Assembly (NCBI RefSeq): GCF_947501165.1 | Contig: NZ_CANMUU010000001.1 | Coordinates: forward strand, 1,116,001-1,180,000 | DNA length: 64,000 nucleotides | DNA from: an uncultured Allomuricauda sp. | Lineage (GTDB): Bacteria; Bacteroidota; Bacteroidia; Flavobacteriales; Flavobacteriaceae | Reading direction: 5' to 3' | Shown: positions 11,033 through 19,853 of the stretch, piece after piece | Numbering within the stretch: position 1 is the stretch's first letter | Layout: each line of letters starts with the position of its first letter | Notes under the pieces: model-generated | What the model was told of the DNA's origin: nothing | Database searches by the model: none | The model's input: only the letters and a program-made list of their open reading frames with translations | Made by a program: the position numbers and the translations under genes

Positions 11033-11418
11033 TGGAATCAGAGTTTCACACATTAGGAACATTTGAATTCCCGGCCGATGTTCAAATCATAAAAGGGAAA
11101 TTGGAATCCGAGGGAATTCCAGTTTTTTTGAGGGATGAAACAACCATAAACTCAGACCCACTCATAAGCTCTGCAATTGGAGGGGTCAAACTACAGGTGT
11201 ATTCCTCTGATAAGGTAAGAGCTGAGGGGATTTTCAATGAAATCCGCAACTATGCGACAGATAATAACGGTAACCCAATTATATGTCCCAATTGCAAGGC
11301 CACCAAGTCCGAAATATACTATTCGAGAAAAGGAATCTTCTATAAGCTTTTTCCTTTTTTTGAACCCAAAAAATACAGATGTATGAATTGTAACTTTATC
11401 ACAAAGCCATCATCATGA
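11032..11418 (+). CDS. DUF2007-type protein with C-terminal zinc ribbon
   Basis: A 128-residue cytoplasmic protein translationally coupled between bioF (TAATG overlap) and bioD (ATGA overlap). The N-terminal half (FHTLGTFEFPADVQIIKGKLESEGIPVFLRD) resembles the DUF2007 putative signal-transducing domain. The C-terminal part has two cysteine pairs, CPNC (residues about 82-85) and CMNC (about 118-121), which make a zinc ribbon. The family occurs widely in Bacteroidota and is not a known biotin enzyme. Its place inside the bioF-bioD operon may be accidental or may point to a regulatory role. Confidence 0.8.
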   Translation: MESEFHTLGTFEFPADVQIIKGKLESEGIPVFLRDETTINSDPLISSAIGGVKLQVYSSDKVRAEGIFNEIRNYATDNNGNPIICPNCKATKSEIYYSRKGIFYKLFPFFEPKKYRCMNCNFITKPSS

Positions 11419-12029
11419 TAGTATTTGTTACTGGAATCTCAACCGAAGTTGGAAAAACTGTTGCCTCGGCCATTGTGGTTGAAGCCTTGGAAGCGGATTA
11501 TTGGAAGCCTGTACAAGCAGGCGACTTGGATAACTCGGATAGCCATAAAATAGAAAGGCTAATATCCAATACAAAAACCAAAATTCACCCCAATGCATAT
11601 GCACTGAAGACTCCAATGAGTCCTCATGCTGCAGCTGAGATTGATGGAATTAGAGTGGATTTGGAAAAAATTAGTCCTCCTAAAACGGAAAATCACCTGG
11701 TTATTGAAGGCGCAGGAGGTTTATTGGTACCTCTAAATGAAAAGGATACAATATCCGATTTAATACAATCCAATTACAAAGTAATTGTAGTTTCACGCCA
11801 TTATTTGGGAAGTATTAACCATACCCTGCTTACCATAGAAAAGCTTCAGGAGAAGAATCTGGATATTGGAATAATCTTCAGTGGGGATGAACATCCAACT
11901 ACAGAAAGTATAATACTCAGTAAAACAAATGCTTCCTTTTTGGGAAGAATAAATGAAGAAGTAGATTTTGATAAGGAAGTTGTAAAAAGATATGCTAATA
12001 CATTTAGGATAGCACTGAAGTCATTCTAA
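11415..12029 (+). CDS. bioD: dethiobiotin synthetase
   Basis: ATP-dependent carboxylase that closes the ureido ring of dethiobiotin from DAPA and CO2. The N-terminus has the P-loop FVTGISTEVGKT (G7 to T15) typical of BioD. Further marks are YWKPVQAGD, the MSPHAAAE motif (TPMSPHAAAEIDG) and the EGAGGLLVPL motif. At 204 residues it is a little shorter than the E. coli enzyme but complete. It overlaps the preceding gene by 4 bp (ATGA). Its last 9 bp overlap the end of the convergent glycosyltransferase gene. Confidence 0.95.
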   Translation: MIVFVTGISTEVGKTVASAIVVEALEADYWKPVQAGDLDNSDSHKIERLISNTKTKIHPNAYALKTPMSPHAAAEIDGIRVDLEKISPPKTENHLVIEGAGGLLVPLNEKDTISDLIQSNYKVIVVSRHYLGSINHTLLTIEKLQEKNLDIGIIFSGDEHPTTESIILSKTNASFLGRINEEVDFDKEVVKRYANTFRIALKSF

Positions 12030-13502
12030 TCGTTGATAGATAAGCCCGCGACCAATGGTTTCCTTTAAAATGTAATGTTCTTCTAAAAATGGCTCTATGT
12101 AAGCGTTCAGGTCATCGCTTTTTTTATCAAAAATGCGCCTTCCTTTTCGAGCAACCAAAATTCTAGGCTGAACTTCCTCAAGAATGTATTTTAATTCCTC
12201 AATAGATGTCCCTCTCCCATTTTTCATGTAAGGAAAAAGTTCTTCGCGAGTAATATTACTGGGGTGTGTTGACGCAACGGTTGGTGGTATTGCATCCAGC
12301 ATCCAATATCCAATATGGTATTCAGTAAAAAAAAGGGATTCTTTGTCCAACCCGTTGTCGATGATGTATTGGGGCACTTCAATTCCTTCACCGTTATAAA
12401 AAGTTCCTTTTTCTATTTTGTTGGATACAATGTTCATATATTCCAGATAAGATTCAATAGGAACAAAAACGAGAATCAACAGCAGAGGTTGATACTTTTT
12501 TTTGATTTCGGGAATCTTGCTGATTGCAACTCCTATGGGAACTAGAATAAAGGGATATACCTGAATCAAATAATGTCCGTTGACTTTTCCAGCTTGAATA
12601 AACGAAAACATCACTCCTGAAAAAACAATTAGCAACACTTGTACTGTTGGCAATCTATAATCTAACATTTTTTTCTTAAATGTTATGTAGAAAAAAGATA
12701 ACGCCAAAAGCAAAAAAGGGAGCGTTTTTAGAGGGGAATGATATTTTGATTTTGAATAGGCTATTGGCGCTTCAAATATGGATGTCCACCAGGTGTGAAA
12801 TTTTCCTTCCGAATAATATGGAAGAGCAGTGAGGCTTATCAACACAACAGCTCCTATTCCCATAACTAGTAGCCTTGGGATACCGTTGGTATATTCTTTA
12901 TGCTTTATAATGGACCAAACTAAATAAATGCCTAAGGTTAGGAAAGGATAGGCCATGTTTAATTTCGACATAATCGATAATCCAAGCAAAACCCCCGCTA
13001 TAAAATGCCAAGTGAAGTGTTTTTTATAGAGCAGAATACATAAACCAGAAACAAAGAAAACTACACTTATATGTTCGGACATTACGCCTTGTAAACTTCC
13101 AAATAAACTCACAAGGCAAACGCAGCCTATGGCACTCCAAAAACTTACCTTTTTGGATGTAATCCGCAATCCAATCAAATAGGTAAACAGTGCGGTTAGG
13201 GCTACCAAAAGAGTACCAAAAAATCGTATTGCAATAAAGCTTTTTCCGAATATTTTGATAATAACTGCAAAGAACAAGAAGGTAATAGGAGGTTTTAAAT
13301 CCCATAGATTGGTATAAGGTAAAAACCCATCAACCCAGGATTGTCCCATGATGATAAAAGTACTTTCATCCCTATCGATATAGTCCCTGAAAAAGAAAGG
13401 AAATCGAATGAAAAAGGCTACTATAAATAGAAGGAGTAGTACTGTTTTCCAATTCAGTTTCTGATAATTGGGAGTAACCATGTAAAGAATTCTATCAAGC
13501 AA
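12021..13502 (-). CDS. membrane glycosyltransferase, GT39/ArnT-like (GT-C fold)
   Basis: A 493-residue polytopic membrane protein. After TM1 (about residues 18-35) it has the acidic periplasmic loop FRDYIDRDESTFI, the conserved DE/DRDE site of GT-C enzymes such as PMT and ArnT. A loop of the form GFLPYTNLWDLKPP follows, then about ten further hydrophobic segments and a soluble C-terminal region (from about 385). Such enzymes use a polyprenyl-phosphate sugar on the periplasmic side to modify glycans, proteins or lipids. The acceptor is unknown. It lies between bioD and bioA on the opposite strand and shows no functional link to biotin. Confidence 0.82.
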   Translation of the reverse strand: MLDRILYMVTPNYQKLNWKTVLLLLFIVAFFIRFPFFFRDYIDRDESTFIIMGQSWVDGFLPYTNLWDLKPPITFLFFAVIIKIFGKSFIAIRFFGTLLVALTALFTYLIGLRITSKKVSFWSAIGCVCLVSLFGSLQGVMSEHISVVFFVSGLCILLYKKHFTWHFIAGVLLGLSIMSKLNMAYPFLTLGIYLVWSIIKHKEYTNGIPRLLVMGIGAVVLISLTALPYYSEGKFHTWWTSIFEAPIAYSKSKYHSPLKTLPFLLLALSFFYITFKKKMLDYRLPTVQVLLIVFSGVMFSFIQAGKVNGHYLIQVYPFILVPIGVAISKIPEIKKKYQPLLLILVFVPIESYLEYMNIVSNKIEKGTFYNGEGIEVPQYIIDNGLDKESLFFTEYHIGYWMLDAIPPTVASTHPSNITREELFPYMKNGRGTSIEELKYILEEVQPRILVARKGRRIFDKKSDDLNAYIEPFLEEHYILKETIGRGLIYQRLE

Positions 13503-13562
13503 TGAGATGGATGGGTTTTTGACGATTAATTATCATCTTTGCAAGATAGATAAAATGAAGTT

Positions 13563-14849
13563 TTGAAGAATCCAAGAGTATTGGAAAAATTGATGGACAG
13601 GGACAAGAACCACCTATGGCATCCACTTACCCAACATAAGACTGCCCATCCACCATTGGGCATTATTAAAGCAGAAGGAGCCCTTATATGGGACGAAAAT
13701 GGAAAAAGCTATATAGATGGAATTGCTTCTTGGTATACTGCCATGTTTGGGCATAGCAACCCATATATTGTGGAAGCTATGATCCAACAGATGAGGGAGC
13801 TGGATTTTGTCATGTTCAGTGGATTTACCCATACTCCTGCAGTAGAATTATCCGAAAAATTGATTGGAATACTTCCAGGCAATCAGGCCAAGATTTTTTT
13901 TAATGACAATGGGTCAACAGCAATTGAAGCTGCTATTAAAATGGCTATTCAATACCATCACAACAAAGGTGAAAAGCGGGACACTATTATTGCCTTTGAA
14001 GATGGATTTCACGGAGATACTTTCGGAGCGATGTCAGCCTCTGGAATATCCAGTTACAACGGACCGTTTGAGGATTTTTTGTTGAAAGTGATTCGAGTTC
14101 CAGTACCAACAGAAGATAATTTAGAAGTTGTTTTGAGAGAATTGGATAAGATACTGGAAGAAAACCTATGTTCGGCTTTTGTTTTTGAACCTTTGGTTCA
14201 AGGAGCCGCAGGAATGAAGTTCCATTCCGCTGAAGGTCTGGATCAAATGATTGCTGCGTGCCAAGAATCAGGAGTGCTTTGTATTGCGGACGAAATTATG
14301 ACTGGTTTTGGGAAGATAGGAAAAAATTTCGCATCAGAAAACTTGACCCATGCTCCCGATATTATTTGTTTGAGCAAGGCGCTTACTGCTGGAATGTTTC
14401 CATTGAGCATTACCAGCTGTTCCCAGGCTGTTTTTGACGCATTTTTAAGTGATGAGGTTTCTAAGGGGTTTTTCCATGCCCATACTTATAGTGCCCACCC
14501 ATTGGGTTGTGCTGCTGCTTTGGCTAGTATAGAATTACTGAATTCAGAAGAAATTTTGAAACAAAGAAGCTATATCACTGAACAGCATGAAAAATTTATG
14601 CAACATATTCAACCACACGCCAAAGTAAAAAATGCCCGTAGTATGGGTGCAATTTTTGCTTTGGATTTAGAGGTTGAGACAAGCCGTTATGGTTCGCTTC
14701 GAGATACCCTTTATCAATTTTTTATGAACCAAGGCGTAAATCTACGTCCTTTAGGGAACACCGTTTATACACTGCCTCCATATGTGATAACCGATGCGCA
14801 ATTAAAGCAGATTTATACTTCTATTGAAGATGCCTTGGAAATTATATGA
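13563..14849 (+). CDS. bioA: adenosylmethionine--8-amino-7-oxononanoate aminotransferase
   Basis: PLP class III aminotransferase that turns KAPA into DAPA using S-adenosylmethionine as amino donor. Motifs are the family start HLWHPLTQHK, the phosphate-binding NDNGSTAIEAAIK, EDGFHGDTFGAMSASG, the aspartate in IADEIMTGFGKIGK and the catalytic lysine in CLSKALTAGMFP (K272 counted from the TTG). The 428-residue form begins at a TTG at 13563; the in-frame ATG at 13593, ten codons later, is the alternative and leaves MDRDKNHLWHP. A 4-codon frame ATG-AAG-TTT-TGA overlaps the TTG, which slightly favours the ATG. It is monocistronic between a divergent glycosyltransferase and a convergent Coa1-like gene. 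Confidence 0.94.
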   Translation: MKNPRVLEKLMDRDKNHLWHPLTQHKTAHPPLGIIKAEGALIWDENGKSYIDGIASWYTAMFGHSNPYIVEAMIQQMRELDFVMFSGFTHTPAVELSEKLIGILPGNQAKIFFNDNGSTAIEAAIKMAIQYHHNKGEKRDTIIAFEDGFHGDTFGAMSASGISSYNGPFEDFLLKVIRVPVPTEDNLEVVLRELDKILEENLCSAFVFEPLVQGAAGMKFHSAEGLDQMIAACQESGVLCIADEIMTGFGKIGKNFASENLTHAPDIICLSKALTAGMFPLSITSCSQAVFDAFLSDEVSKGFFHAHTYSAHPLGCAAALASIELLNSEEILKQRSYITEQHEKFMQHIQPHAKVKNARSMGAIFALDLEVETSRYGSLRDTLYQFFMNQGVNLRPLGNTVYTLPPYVITDAQLKQIYTSIEDALEII

Positions 14850-14861
14850 GTTTGTAGGAAA

Positions 14862-15284
14862 TCATTCCAAGAGATTCACTGATGTATTATGTATTTCAAC
14901 ACGTATTTCTCGATAGTTCCAAGTATCCCCTTCACCATAAGCATCAATATACAGGGTTCCAGAATCTTTAGGACCAGCAATGGGAATGACCAGTTCTGCT
15001 TTCTTTTGGCCATTGTGCCAATTGATGCTGCCCTGTACCATTCCATCTTTTTCAATGGGCTTCCCTAATAGATTGATTAATTGTTCGTCATTGTTTATCA
15101 ACTCAAAAGCATATTCATAGGGTTGTGAATCTTCCATCAGTTTGGTCGCACCAAAAAATAGTGTGGCAAAGAAAACGATACATATGATGATAAGGGTAAG
15201 ACAGCCTCCAACCGGCACTACCCATTTCCAATTTTTTTTCCACCAACTAGGTTGAGTTACCAGTTCGTTATCCATTGTTCTCAA
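14862..15284 (-). CDS. Coa1-like single-pass membrane protein (cytochrome oxidase assembly factor-like family)
   Basis: A 140-residue protein: a short cytoplasmic N-terminus ending in PSWWKKNWKWVVPVGG, one strong membrane helix (about residues 28-50) and a small globular domain after it (SQPYEYAFELINNDEQLINLLGKPI onward). This WWxxNWKW-TM-globular layout is what Bacteroidota genomes carry as the Coa1 family, named after the mitochondrial cytochrome c oxidase assembly factor. No cytochrome genes are near, so the functional name is only by homology. The start may be the Met at 15284 or the one three codons on (15275). It converges with bioA, 12 bp apart. Confidence 0.72.
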   Translation of the reverse strand: MRTMDNELVTQPSWWKKNWKWVVPVGGCLTLIIICIVFFATLFFGATKLMEDSQPYEYAFELINNDEQLINLLGKPIEKDGMVQGSINWHNGQKKAELVIPIAGPKDSGTLYIDAYGEGDTWNYREIRVEIHNTSVNLLE

Positions 15285-15314
15285 GTTTATCTACTTTATG
15301 AAGATAAGAACTTC

Positions 15315-15322
15315 TATTTTTG
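15315..15322 (+). promoter_or_regulatory. candidate -7 element (TATTTTTG) for the ketosynthase gene
   Basis: TATTTTTG fits TAnnTTTG and ends 18 bp before the TTG start at 15341. The same octamer precedes bioB (18667-18674). No repeat shared by the two promoters beyond the box was seen. Confidence 0.5.
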
Positions 15323-15340
15323 CCCGAATTAGATTAAGCA

Positions 15341-16495
15341 TTGAAAGAACCTATTTCCATAACTGCACTTTCTTCTTTTTCGGCTCTCGGAAATAATCTT
15401 GACGAAACTTGGTCTTCCTATCAGAATATGACCCATAGTTTTGTTGAAAAGGATATCAATACTCAAGAAGTATGGGTGTCAGCATTAGACAAGAATCAAA
15501 AACTAATCGTACAAAAATTACGAAAGTCAGATCCTAAATATAATTCTCTTGATGATTCCGTTTTGTTTGCTATCCTATCTGCTAGGAAGGCCATTGAAGA
15601 TGCAGGCTGGAACGAAAAAACAGATTTTGGCATCAATATAGGATCATCACGTGGAGCCACATCACTTTTTGAAAACTATCACCAAGAGTTTTTAAAAGAA
15701 GGAAATGTTTCCACATTGACCTCACCAACTACCACCTTAGGAAACATTTCATCCTGGGTAGCTCACGATTTAAAATCGAGTGGTCCTACTATTTCGCATT
15801 CCATTACTTGTTCCACAGCACTACATGCTTTGTTAAATGGGGTGGCTTGGATTCAAAGCGGAATGTCCGAGGCCTTTTTGGTGGGAGGTAGTGAAGCTCC
15901 ACTTACATCATTTACCATTGCACAAATACAAGCACTGAAGATTTATTCTAGATTGGAAGGCCTTTATCCTTGCCGTGCTCTGGATTTGGATAAAAAAAGG
16001 AATTCCATGGTTTTGGGAGAGGGAGCATCCATGGCTTGCTTGGAGAGAGGTCTAAAAGTAAATCGGTTAGCAAAAATCGAAGGGATAGGATATGCAACAG
16101 AACCCTTGACCCATAATGTTTCCATTTCAACAGACGCTAAGTGTTTCCAAGATTCCATGACTATGGCATTGCAAGGGGTATCACCTGATGAGATTGACAC
16201 CATTGTACTTCATGCTCCAGGTACCGTAAAAGGAGATTTGTCAGAATACAATGCCATCCAAAAAGTATTTTGTAACAAAACTCCTTTTTTGACTACCAAT
16301 AAATGGAAAGTGGGACATACTTTCGGAGCTTCGGGAATGCTCAGTGTAGAAATGGCTATACTGATGCTACAATACCAAGAATATTTACAAGTGCCTTTTG
16401 CACAACAAAAAAAACCCTCAAAACCCATAGAGAAAATTATGGTGAATGCGGTAGGTTTTGGGGGCAATGCAGTTTCGGTACTTCTTTCCAAATAA
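15341..16495 (+). CDS. beta-ketoacyl-ACP synthase, FabF/KAS II-like, in the biotin gene region
   Basis: A 384-residue condensing enzyme with an intact Cys-His-His triad: C157 in SITCSTALHAL, H291 in VLHAPGTVKGDLSEY and H326 in VGHTFGASG. It is therefore likely to elongate an acyl-ACP with malonyl-ACP. It is shorter than housekeeping FabF (about 412 residues). Start is TTG at 15341; an in-frame TAA lies two codons upstream, so nothing longer is possible. Its position between bioA and bioB suggests that it provides a pimeloyl precursor. That is inference: it is not BioZ, which is a KAS III (FabH-type) enzyme. No bioC, bioH or acyl-carrier gene is in the window. Confidence 0.85.
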   Translation: MKEPISITALSSFSALGNNLDETWSSYQNMTHSFVEKDINTQEVWVSALDKNQKLIVQKLRKSDPKYNSLDDSVLFAILSARKAIEDAGWNEKTDFGINIGSSRGATSLFENYHQEFLKEGNVSTLTSPTTTLGNISSWVAHDLKSSGPTISHSITCSTALHALLNGVAWIQSGMSEAFLVGGSEAPLTSFTIAQIQALKIYSRLEGLYPCRALDLDKKRNSMVLGEGASMACLERGLKVNRLAKIEGIGYATEPLTHNVSISTDAKCFQDSMTMALQGVSPDEIDTIVLHAPGTVKGDLSEYNAIQKVFCNKTPFLTTNKWKVGHTFGASGMLSVEMAILMLQYQEYLQVPFAQQKKPSKPIEKIMVNAVGFGGNAVSVLLSK

Positions 16496-16559
16496 TGAGA
16501 AAAAGGTTTGAGGTAAAATCTTATCTTAATGCCTAAACAATAACCTAATACTTTAAACT

Positions 16560-17138
16560 ATGGAAGACTGGTTTACAGCACTCACTCTTTTTGAAAAAGT
16601 TTATTGGATTGTTGCCATTGTTGGCTCCATAATATTTACTGTTCTTATGATCATGACATTTGTAGGCGGAGATGTCGAAGATGTCAGTGGCGATGTTGAT
16701 ATAGATATTGATGGGGATACGGGGATTGGCTTCCAATTTCTTTCTTTCAAAAACCTTATAGGATTCTTCACCATATTCGGTTGGTCTGGAATTGCCTGTA
16801 TGGATAATGGCCTTTCTACTGGAACCACCATATTGGTTTCAGTTACCTGTGGACTCTTGATGATGTTCGCCATGGCCTCTTTGTTCTATTATTTGGCTAA
16901 ACTCCAAAGTAGTGGTACACTAAAGTTGAAGAATGCCATGGGGCAAATCGGTGAAGTATATTTAACCATAGGCGCCAATCGGTCCAGTATAGGAAAGGTG
17001 AGTGTGAATGTTCAAGGGACCTTACGTGAATTGGAAGCCCTTACGGATGAAGAAACTGATTTGAAACAAGGTAATGTCATCAAAGTAAAAGATGTTACCG
17101 ACAACGGAATTTTAATTGTTAAACTCTTAAATAATTGA
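16560..17138 (+). CDS. NfeD/YqiJ-like membrane protein with OB-fold C-terminus
   Basis: A 192-residue protein with a membrane helix at about residues 15-37, an acidic loop (GGDVEDVSGDVDIDIDGD), two further hydrophobic segments (about 65-118) and a soluble C-terminal beta domain (KLKNAMGQIGEVYLTIGA to the end). That last part resembles the NfeD OB-fold. NfeD proteins are the obligate partners of flotillin/stomatin-type scaffolds, and the flotillin gene starts 4 bp after this stop codon. The pair probably forms a membrane microdomain complex, as with E. coli YqiJ-YqiK. Confidence 0.82.
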   Translation: MEDWFTALTLFEKVYWIVAIVGSIIFTVLMIMTFVGGDVEDVSGDVDIDIDGDTGIGFQFLSFKNLIGFFTIFGWSGIACMDNGLSTGTTILVSVTCGLLMMFAMASLFYYLAKLQSSGTLKLKNAMGQIGEVYLTIGANRSSIGKVSVNVQGTLRELEALTDEETDLKQGNVIKVKDVTDNGILIVKLLNN

Positions 17139-17142
17139 CCAT

Positions 17143-18570
17143 ATGCTAATACTACCCTTACAATTAGGCGGAGGTGCTTCCCTTCTGGCCATTGGCTTTG
17201 CCATTCTATTTTTCTTTATCATTATCATCTCGTTTATCCGGCGATACAAGAGGTGTCCTTCAGATAGAATATTGGTGGTCTATGGAAAAGTTGGGTCTGG
17301 TAATTCAGCCAAATGTATTCATGGTGGGGCCGCATTTATTTGGCCTGTTATCCAGGATTACGAATTCTTAGATCTTACCCCAATTTCAATTGAAGTTGAT
17401 TTGACCAATGCTTTGAGTAGACAGAATATTCGTGTAAACGTGCCGTCAAGGTTTACCATAGGGATTTCCACGGAGCCTGGAGTAATGCAAAATGCTGCGG
17501 AAAGACTTTTAGGTTTAGGTATGACTGAAGTTCAGGAATTGGCGAAAGAAATCATTTTTGGTCAGCTACGTTTGGTTGTGGCTTCCATGGATATTGAGGA
17601 AATCAATTCTGACAGGGATAAATTTTTGACTAATATCTCCCAAAGTGTGGAATCTGAATTGAAAAAAGTAGGTCTTAAGCTCATCAACGTAAACATAACA
17701 GATATTGTAGATGAATCTGGATATATAGAAGCTTTGGGTAAAGAGGCTGCTGCACATGCTATCAACGCGGCTAGAAAATCGGTTGCTGAAAAGAATAGAG
17801 ATGGTTCTATTGGGGAAGCAAATGCCCTACAGGACGAACGTACCCAAGTAGCTGCGGCCAATGCAAAAGCCGTTGAAGGAGAAAATATTGCAAAAATTAA
17901 TGTGGCTAATTCAGATTCGCTACGTAGACAACGTGAAGCGGAAGCCGAGCGTACTGCCGCAGCTTCTGAAAAAGTGCAAGCCGCAAAAGCTTTAGAAGAG
18001 TCCTATGCAGCTGAAAAGGATGCTGAGATGGCTCGCGCTGAACGAGAAAGAAGTTCGCAAATGGCCGACGTGGTGGTTCCAGCTGAAATAGACAAACAAA
18101 AAGTGGAGATTGAAGCCGAAGCTGAAGCTGAGATGATTCGTAGAAGAGCGAAAGGTGAGGCAGACGCTATTTTATTCAAAGCTGAGGCTGAAGCAAAAGG
18201 TATTTTTGAAGTACTTACCAAACAAGCTGAGGGTCTTGACCAAATCGTAAAGGCAGCTGGAAACGATCCCAAAGATGCCGTCCTTTTGTTGATTGCAGAC
18301 AAGCTTCCGGAGCTAGTTGAAAAACAAGCCGAGGCTATTAAAAATATTAAGATAGATAAAGTAACGGTCTGGGATTCTGGAACAAAAAGTGAGGATGGAA
18401 AAAATTCCACGGCGAATTTCATATCAGGAATGTACAAATCTGTCCCGCCCTTACAGGAAATGTTCAACATGGCAGGAATGCAGTTGCCAGAATATTTAAA
18501 GGGAAAGGATTTGGAAAAACCATCCAATGGAAATAAAACCGATGAACCTTCGGAAAAGGATAAAACTTAG
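17143..18570 (+). CDS. flotillin-family membrane scaffold protein (SPFH domain)
   Basis: A 475-residue protein: an N-terminal hydrophobic hairpin (about residues 8-28), an SPFH/band 7 domain (about 35-215, VYGKVGSGNSAKCIHGGAAFIWP onward), then a long Ala/Glu-rich coiled coil (about 215-365) with the EA repeats typical of flotillins (AEAEAEMIRRRAKGEADA). A C-terminal tail PPLQEMFNMAGMQLPEYLKG follows, close to bacterial YqiK/FloA-type ends. It assembles into large oligomers on the inner membrane and organises lipid microdomains. It is co-transcribed with the NfeD-like gene (4-bp gap) and followed by an imperfect terminator. Confidence 0.92.
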   Translation: MLILPLQLGGGASLLAIGFAILFFFIIIISFIRRYKRCPSDRILVVYGKVGSGNSAKCIHGGAAFIWPVIQDYEFLDLTPISIEVDLTNALSRQNIRVNVPSRFTIGISTEPGVMQNAAERLLGLGMTEVQELAKEIIFGQLRLVVASMDIEEINSDRDKFLTNISQSVESELKKVGLKLINVNITDIVDESGYIEALGKEAAAHAINAARKSVAEKNRDGSIGEANALQDERTQVAAANAKAVEGENIAKINVANSDSLRRQREAEAERTAAASEKVQAAKALEESYAAEKDAEMARAERERSSQMADVVVPAEIDKQKVEIEAEAEAEMIRRRAKGEADAILFKAEAEAKGIFEVLTKQAEGLDQIVKAAGNDPKDAVLLLIADKLPELVEKQAEAIKNIKIDKVTVWDSGTKSEDGKNSTANFISGMYKSVPPLQEMFNMAGMQLPEYLKGKDLEKPSNGNKTDEPSEKDKT

Positions 18571-18591
18571 AATTTAGTTGGTTTAATAGGA

Positions 18592-18630
18592 AGAGGGCTC
18601 TTAGTTTTAACTACGGGCCTTTTTCTTTTC
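18592..18630 (+). terminator. probable terminator after the flotillin gene
   Basis: AGGGCTCTTAGT, loop TTTA, ACTACGGGCCT form an imperfect hairpin (inner TAGT/ACTA, outer AGGGCT/GGGCCT with one mismatch) followed by TTTTTCTTTT. Confidence 0.55.
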
Positions 18631-18666
18631 ATGACATCTATCTTGTCTTGGTTTAAGAATAAGGGC

Positions 18667-18674
18667 TATTTTTG
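18667..18674 (+). promoter_or_regulatory. -7 element (TATTTTTG) for bioB
   Basis: TATTTTTG matches TAnnTTTG; a TTG at 18643-18645 lies 21 bp upstream as a possible -33 element. The box overlaps an in-frame TTG at 18672, which therefore cannot be the start of bioB and supports the ATG at 18693. Confidence 0.6.
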
Positions 18675-18692
18675 TCTCTACATCCAAGAAAT

Positions 18693-19793
18693 ATGAGTGT
18701 AATAAGAAATAACTGGACCAAAGAAGAAATCCTTGAGATTTATAATAAACCATTAATGGAATTGCTGTATGAAGCAGCCACGGTACATCGTAAATTCCAT
18801 GACCCTAATACTGTTCAAGTATCTACTTTGTTATCGATTAAAACAGGAGGTTGCCCTGAAGACTGCGGATACTGCCCGCAGGCGGCAAGATATCATACAG
18901 ATATAGAAGGCAATGACTTGATGTCGATTCAACAGGTAAAAGCGCAAGCGTTGAGAGCTAAATCTTCGGGAAGTTCTAGGGTATGCATGGGAGCTGCATG
19001 GCGCAATGTAAAGGATGGACCTGAATTTGACCAAGTATTGGAGATGGTACGTACCATTAATAAATTGGATATGGAGGTATGTTGTACCTTGGGGATGGTC
19101 ACCGAAAATCAAGCAAAGCGTTTGGCTGAGGCTGGACTATATGCATACAACCACAATCTAGATACTTCAGAAGAGTATTACAAAGAAGTGATTTCCACTA
19201 GAGGATATGAAGACCGCCTGGAAACCATTGAAAATGTTAGAAAAACTAATGTAACGGTTTGTAGTGGTGGAATCATAGGTATGGGAGAATCTGCTGAGGA
19301 TAGGGCGGGAATGCTAGTGGCATTGTCTACCTTGAGCCCTCAACCCGAATCAGTGCCAATTAACGCTTTGGTAGCGGTAGAAGGAACCCCCATGGAGGAT
19401 GAAAAACCGGTTGAAATTTGGGAAATGATTCGTATGGTAGCCACTACGCGAATTGTAATGCCCGAAACACAGGTAAGACTTTCTGCCGGGCGTACAGAAA
19501 TGAGCCGCGAAGGTCAGGCCATGTGCTTTTTTGCCGGCGCTAATTCCATTTTTGCTGGAGATAAGTTATTGACCACGCCAAACCCTGACGTGAATGAAGA
19601 CATGGAAATGTTTAAAATGTTGGGATTGAATCCACAAAAACCGTTTATTAAAATTTCGCAGCCCAAAACGGTCGAGGCCGAAGATTCAGAATATCAATCT
19701 TTGGGAGAGAAGCCAAAATGGACACGTCCAGACCACACTATTGAGCGCAATGAACTAGCCAAGGAAAAGTCAAAACTTGCTACGAAGGAGTAG
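18693..19793 (+). CDS. bioB: biotin synthase (radical SAM)
   Basis: Inserts sulfur into dethiobiotin, the last step of the pathway. The radical-SAM cluster motif GGCPEDCGYCPQ places cysteines at 54, 58 and 61 (from the ATG at 18693). The [2Fe-2S] ligand region follows (SRVCMGAAWR, EVCCTLGMV, NHNLDTSEEYY), with the conserved Arg in ETQVRLSAGR. The 366-residue length fits the family. An upstream in-frame TTG at 18672 would add seven residues but sits inside the promoter -7 box, so the ATG was chosen. The gene stands alone, with its own promoter, 100 bp after the flotillin gene. Confidence 0.97.
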   Translation: MSVIRNNWTKEEILEIYNKPLMELLYEAATVHRKFHDPNTVQVSTLLSIKTGGCPEDCGYCPQAARYHTDIEGNDLMSIQQVKAQALRAKSSGSSRVCMGAAWRNVKDGPEFDQVLEMVRTINKLDMEVCCTLGMVTENQAKRLAEAGLYAYNHNLDTSEEYYKEVISTRGYEDRLETIENVRKTNVTVCSGGIIGMGESAEDRAGMLVALSTLSPQPESVPINALVAVEGTPMEDEKPVEIWEMIRMVATTRIVMPETQVRLSAGRTEMSREGQAMCFFAGANSIFAGDKLLTTPNPDVNEDMEMFKMLGLNPQKPFIKISQPKTVEAEDSEYQSLGEKPKWTRPDHTIERNELAKEKSKLATKE

Positions 19794-19803
19794 GCCCCGA
19801 AGG

Positions 19804-19824
19804 AGGGTTTAAAAACCTTTTATT
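19804..19824 (+). terminator. weak hairpin after bioB
   Basis: GGGTTTAAAAACCTTTTATT: a short GGTTT/AAACC stem and a broken T run just after bioB. It could be a weak terminator; the stem is only about five pairs. Confidence 0.35.
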
Positions 19825-19853
19825 AATTTTATAGTTTCAAACTCATTGAAATT

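Noticed and set aside
18003..18527. 174-codon minus-strand frame
   Set aside because: Antisense to the Ala/Glu-rich coiled coil of the flotillin gene, a common source of false Ser/Ala-rich frames.
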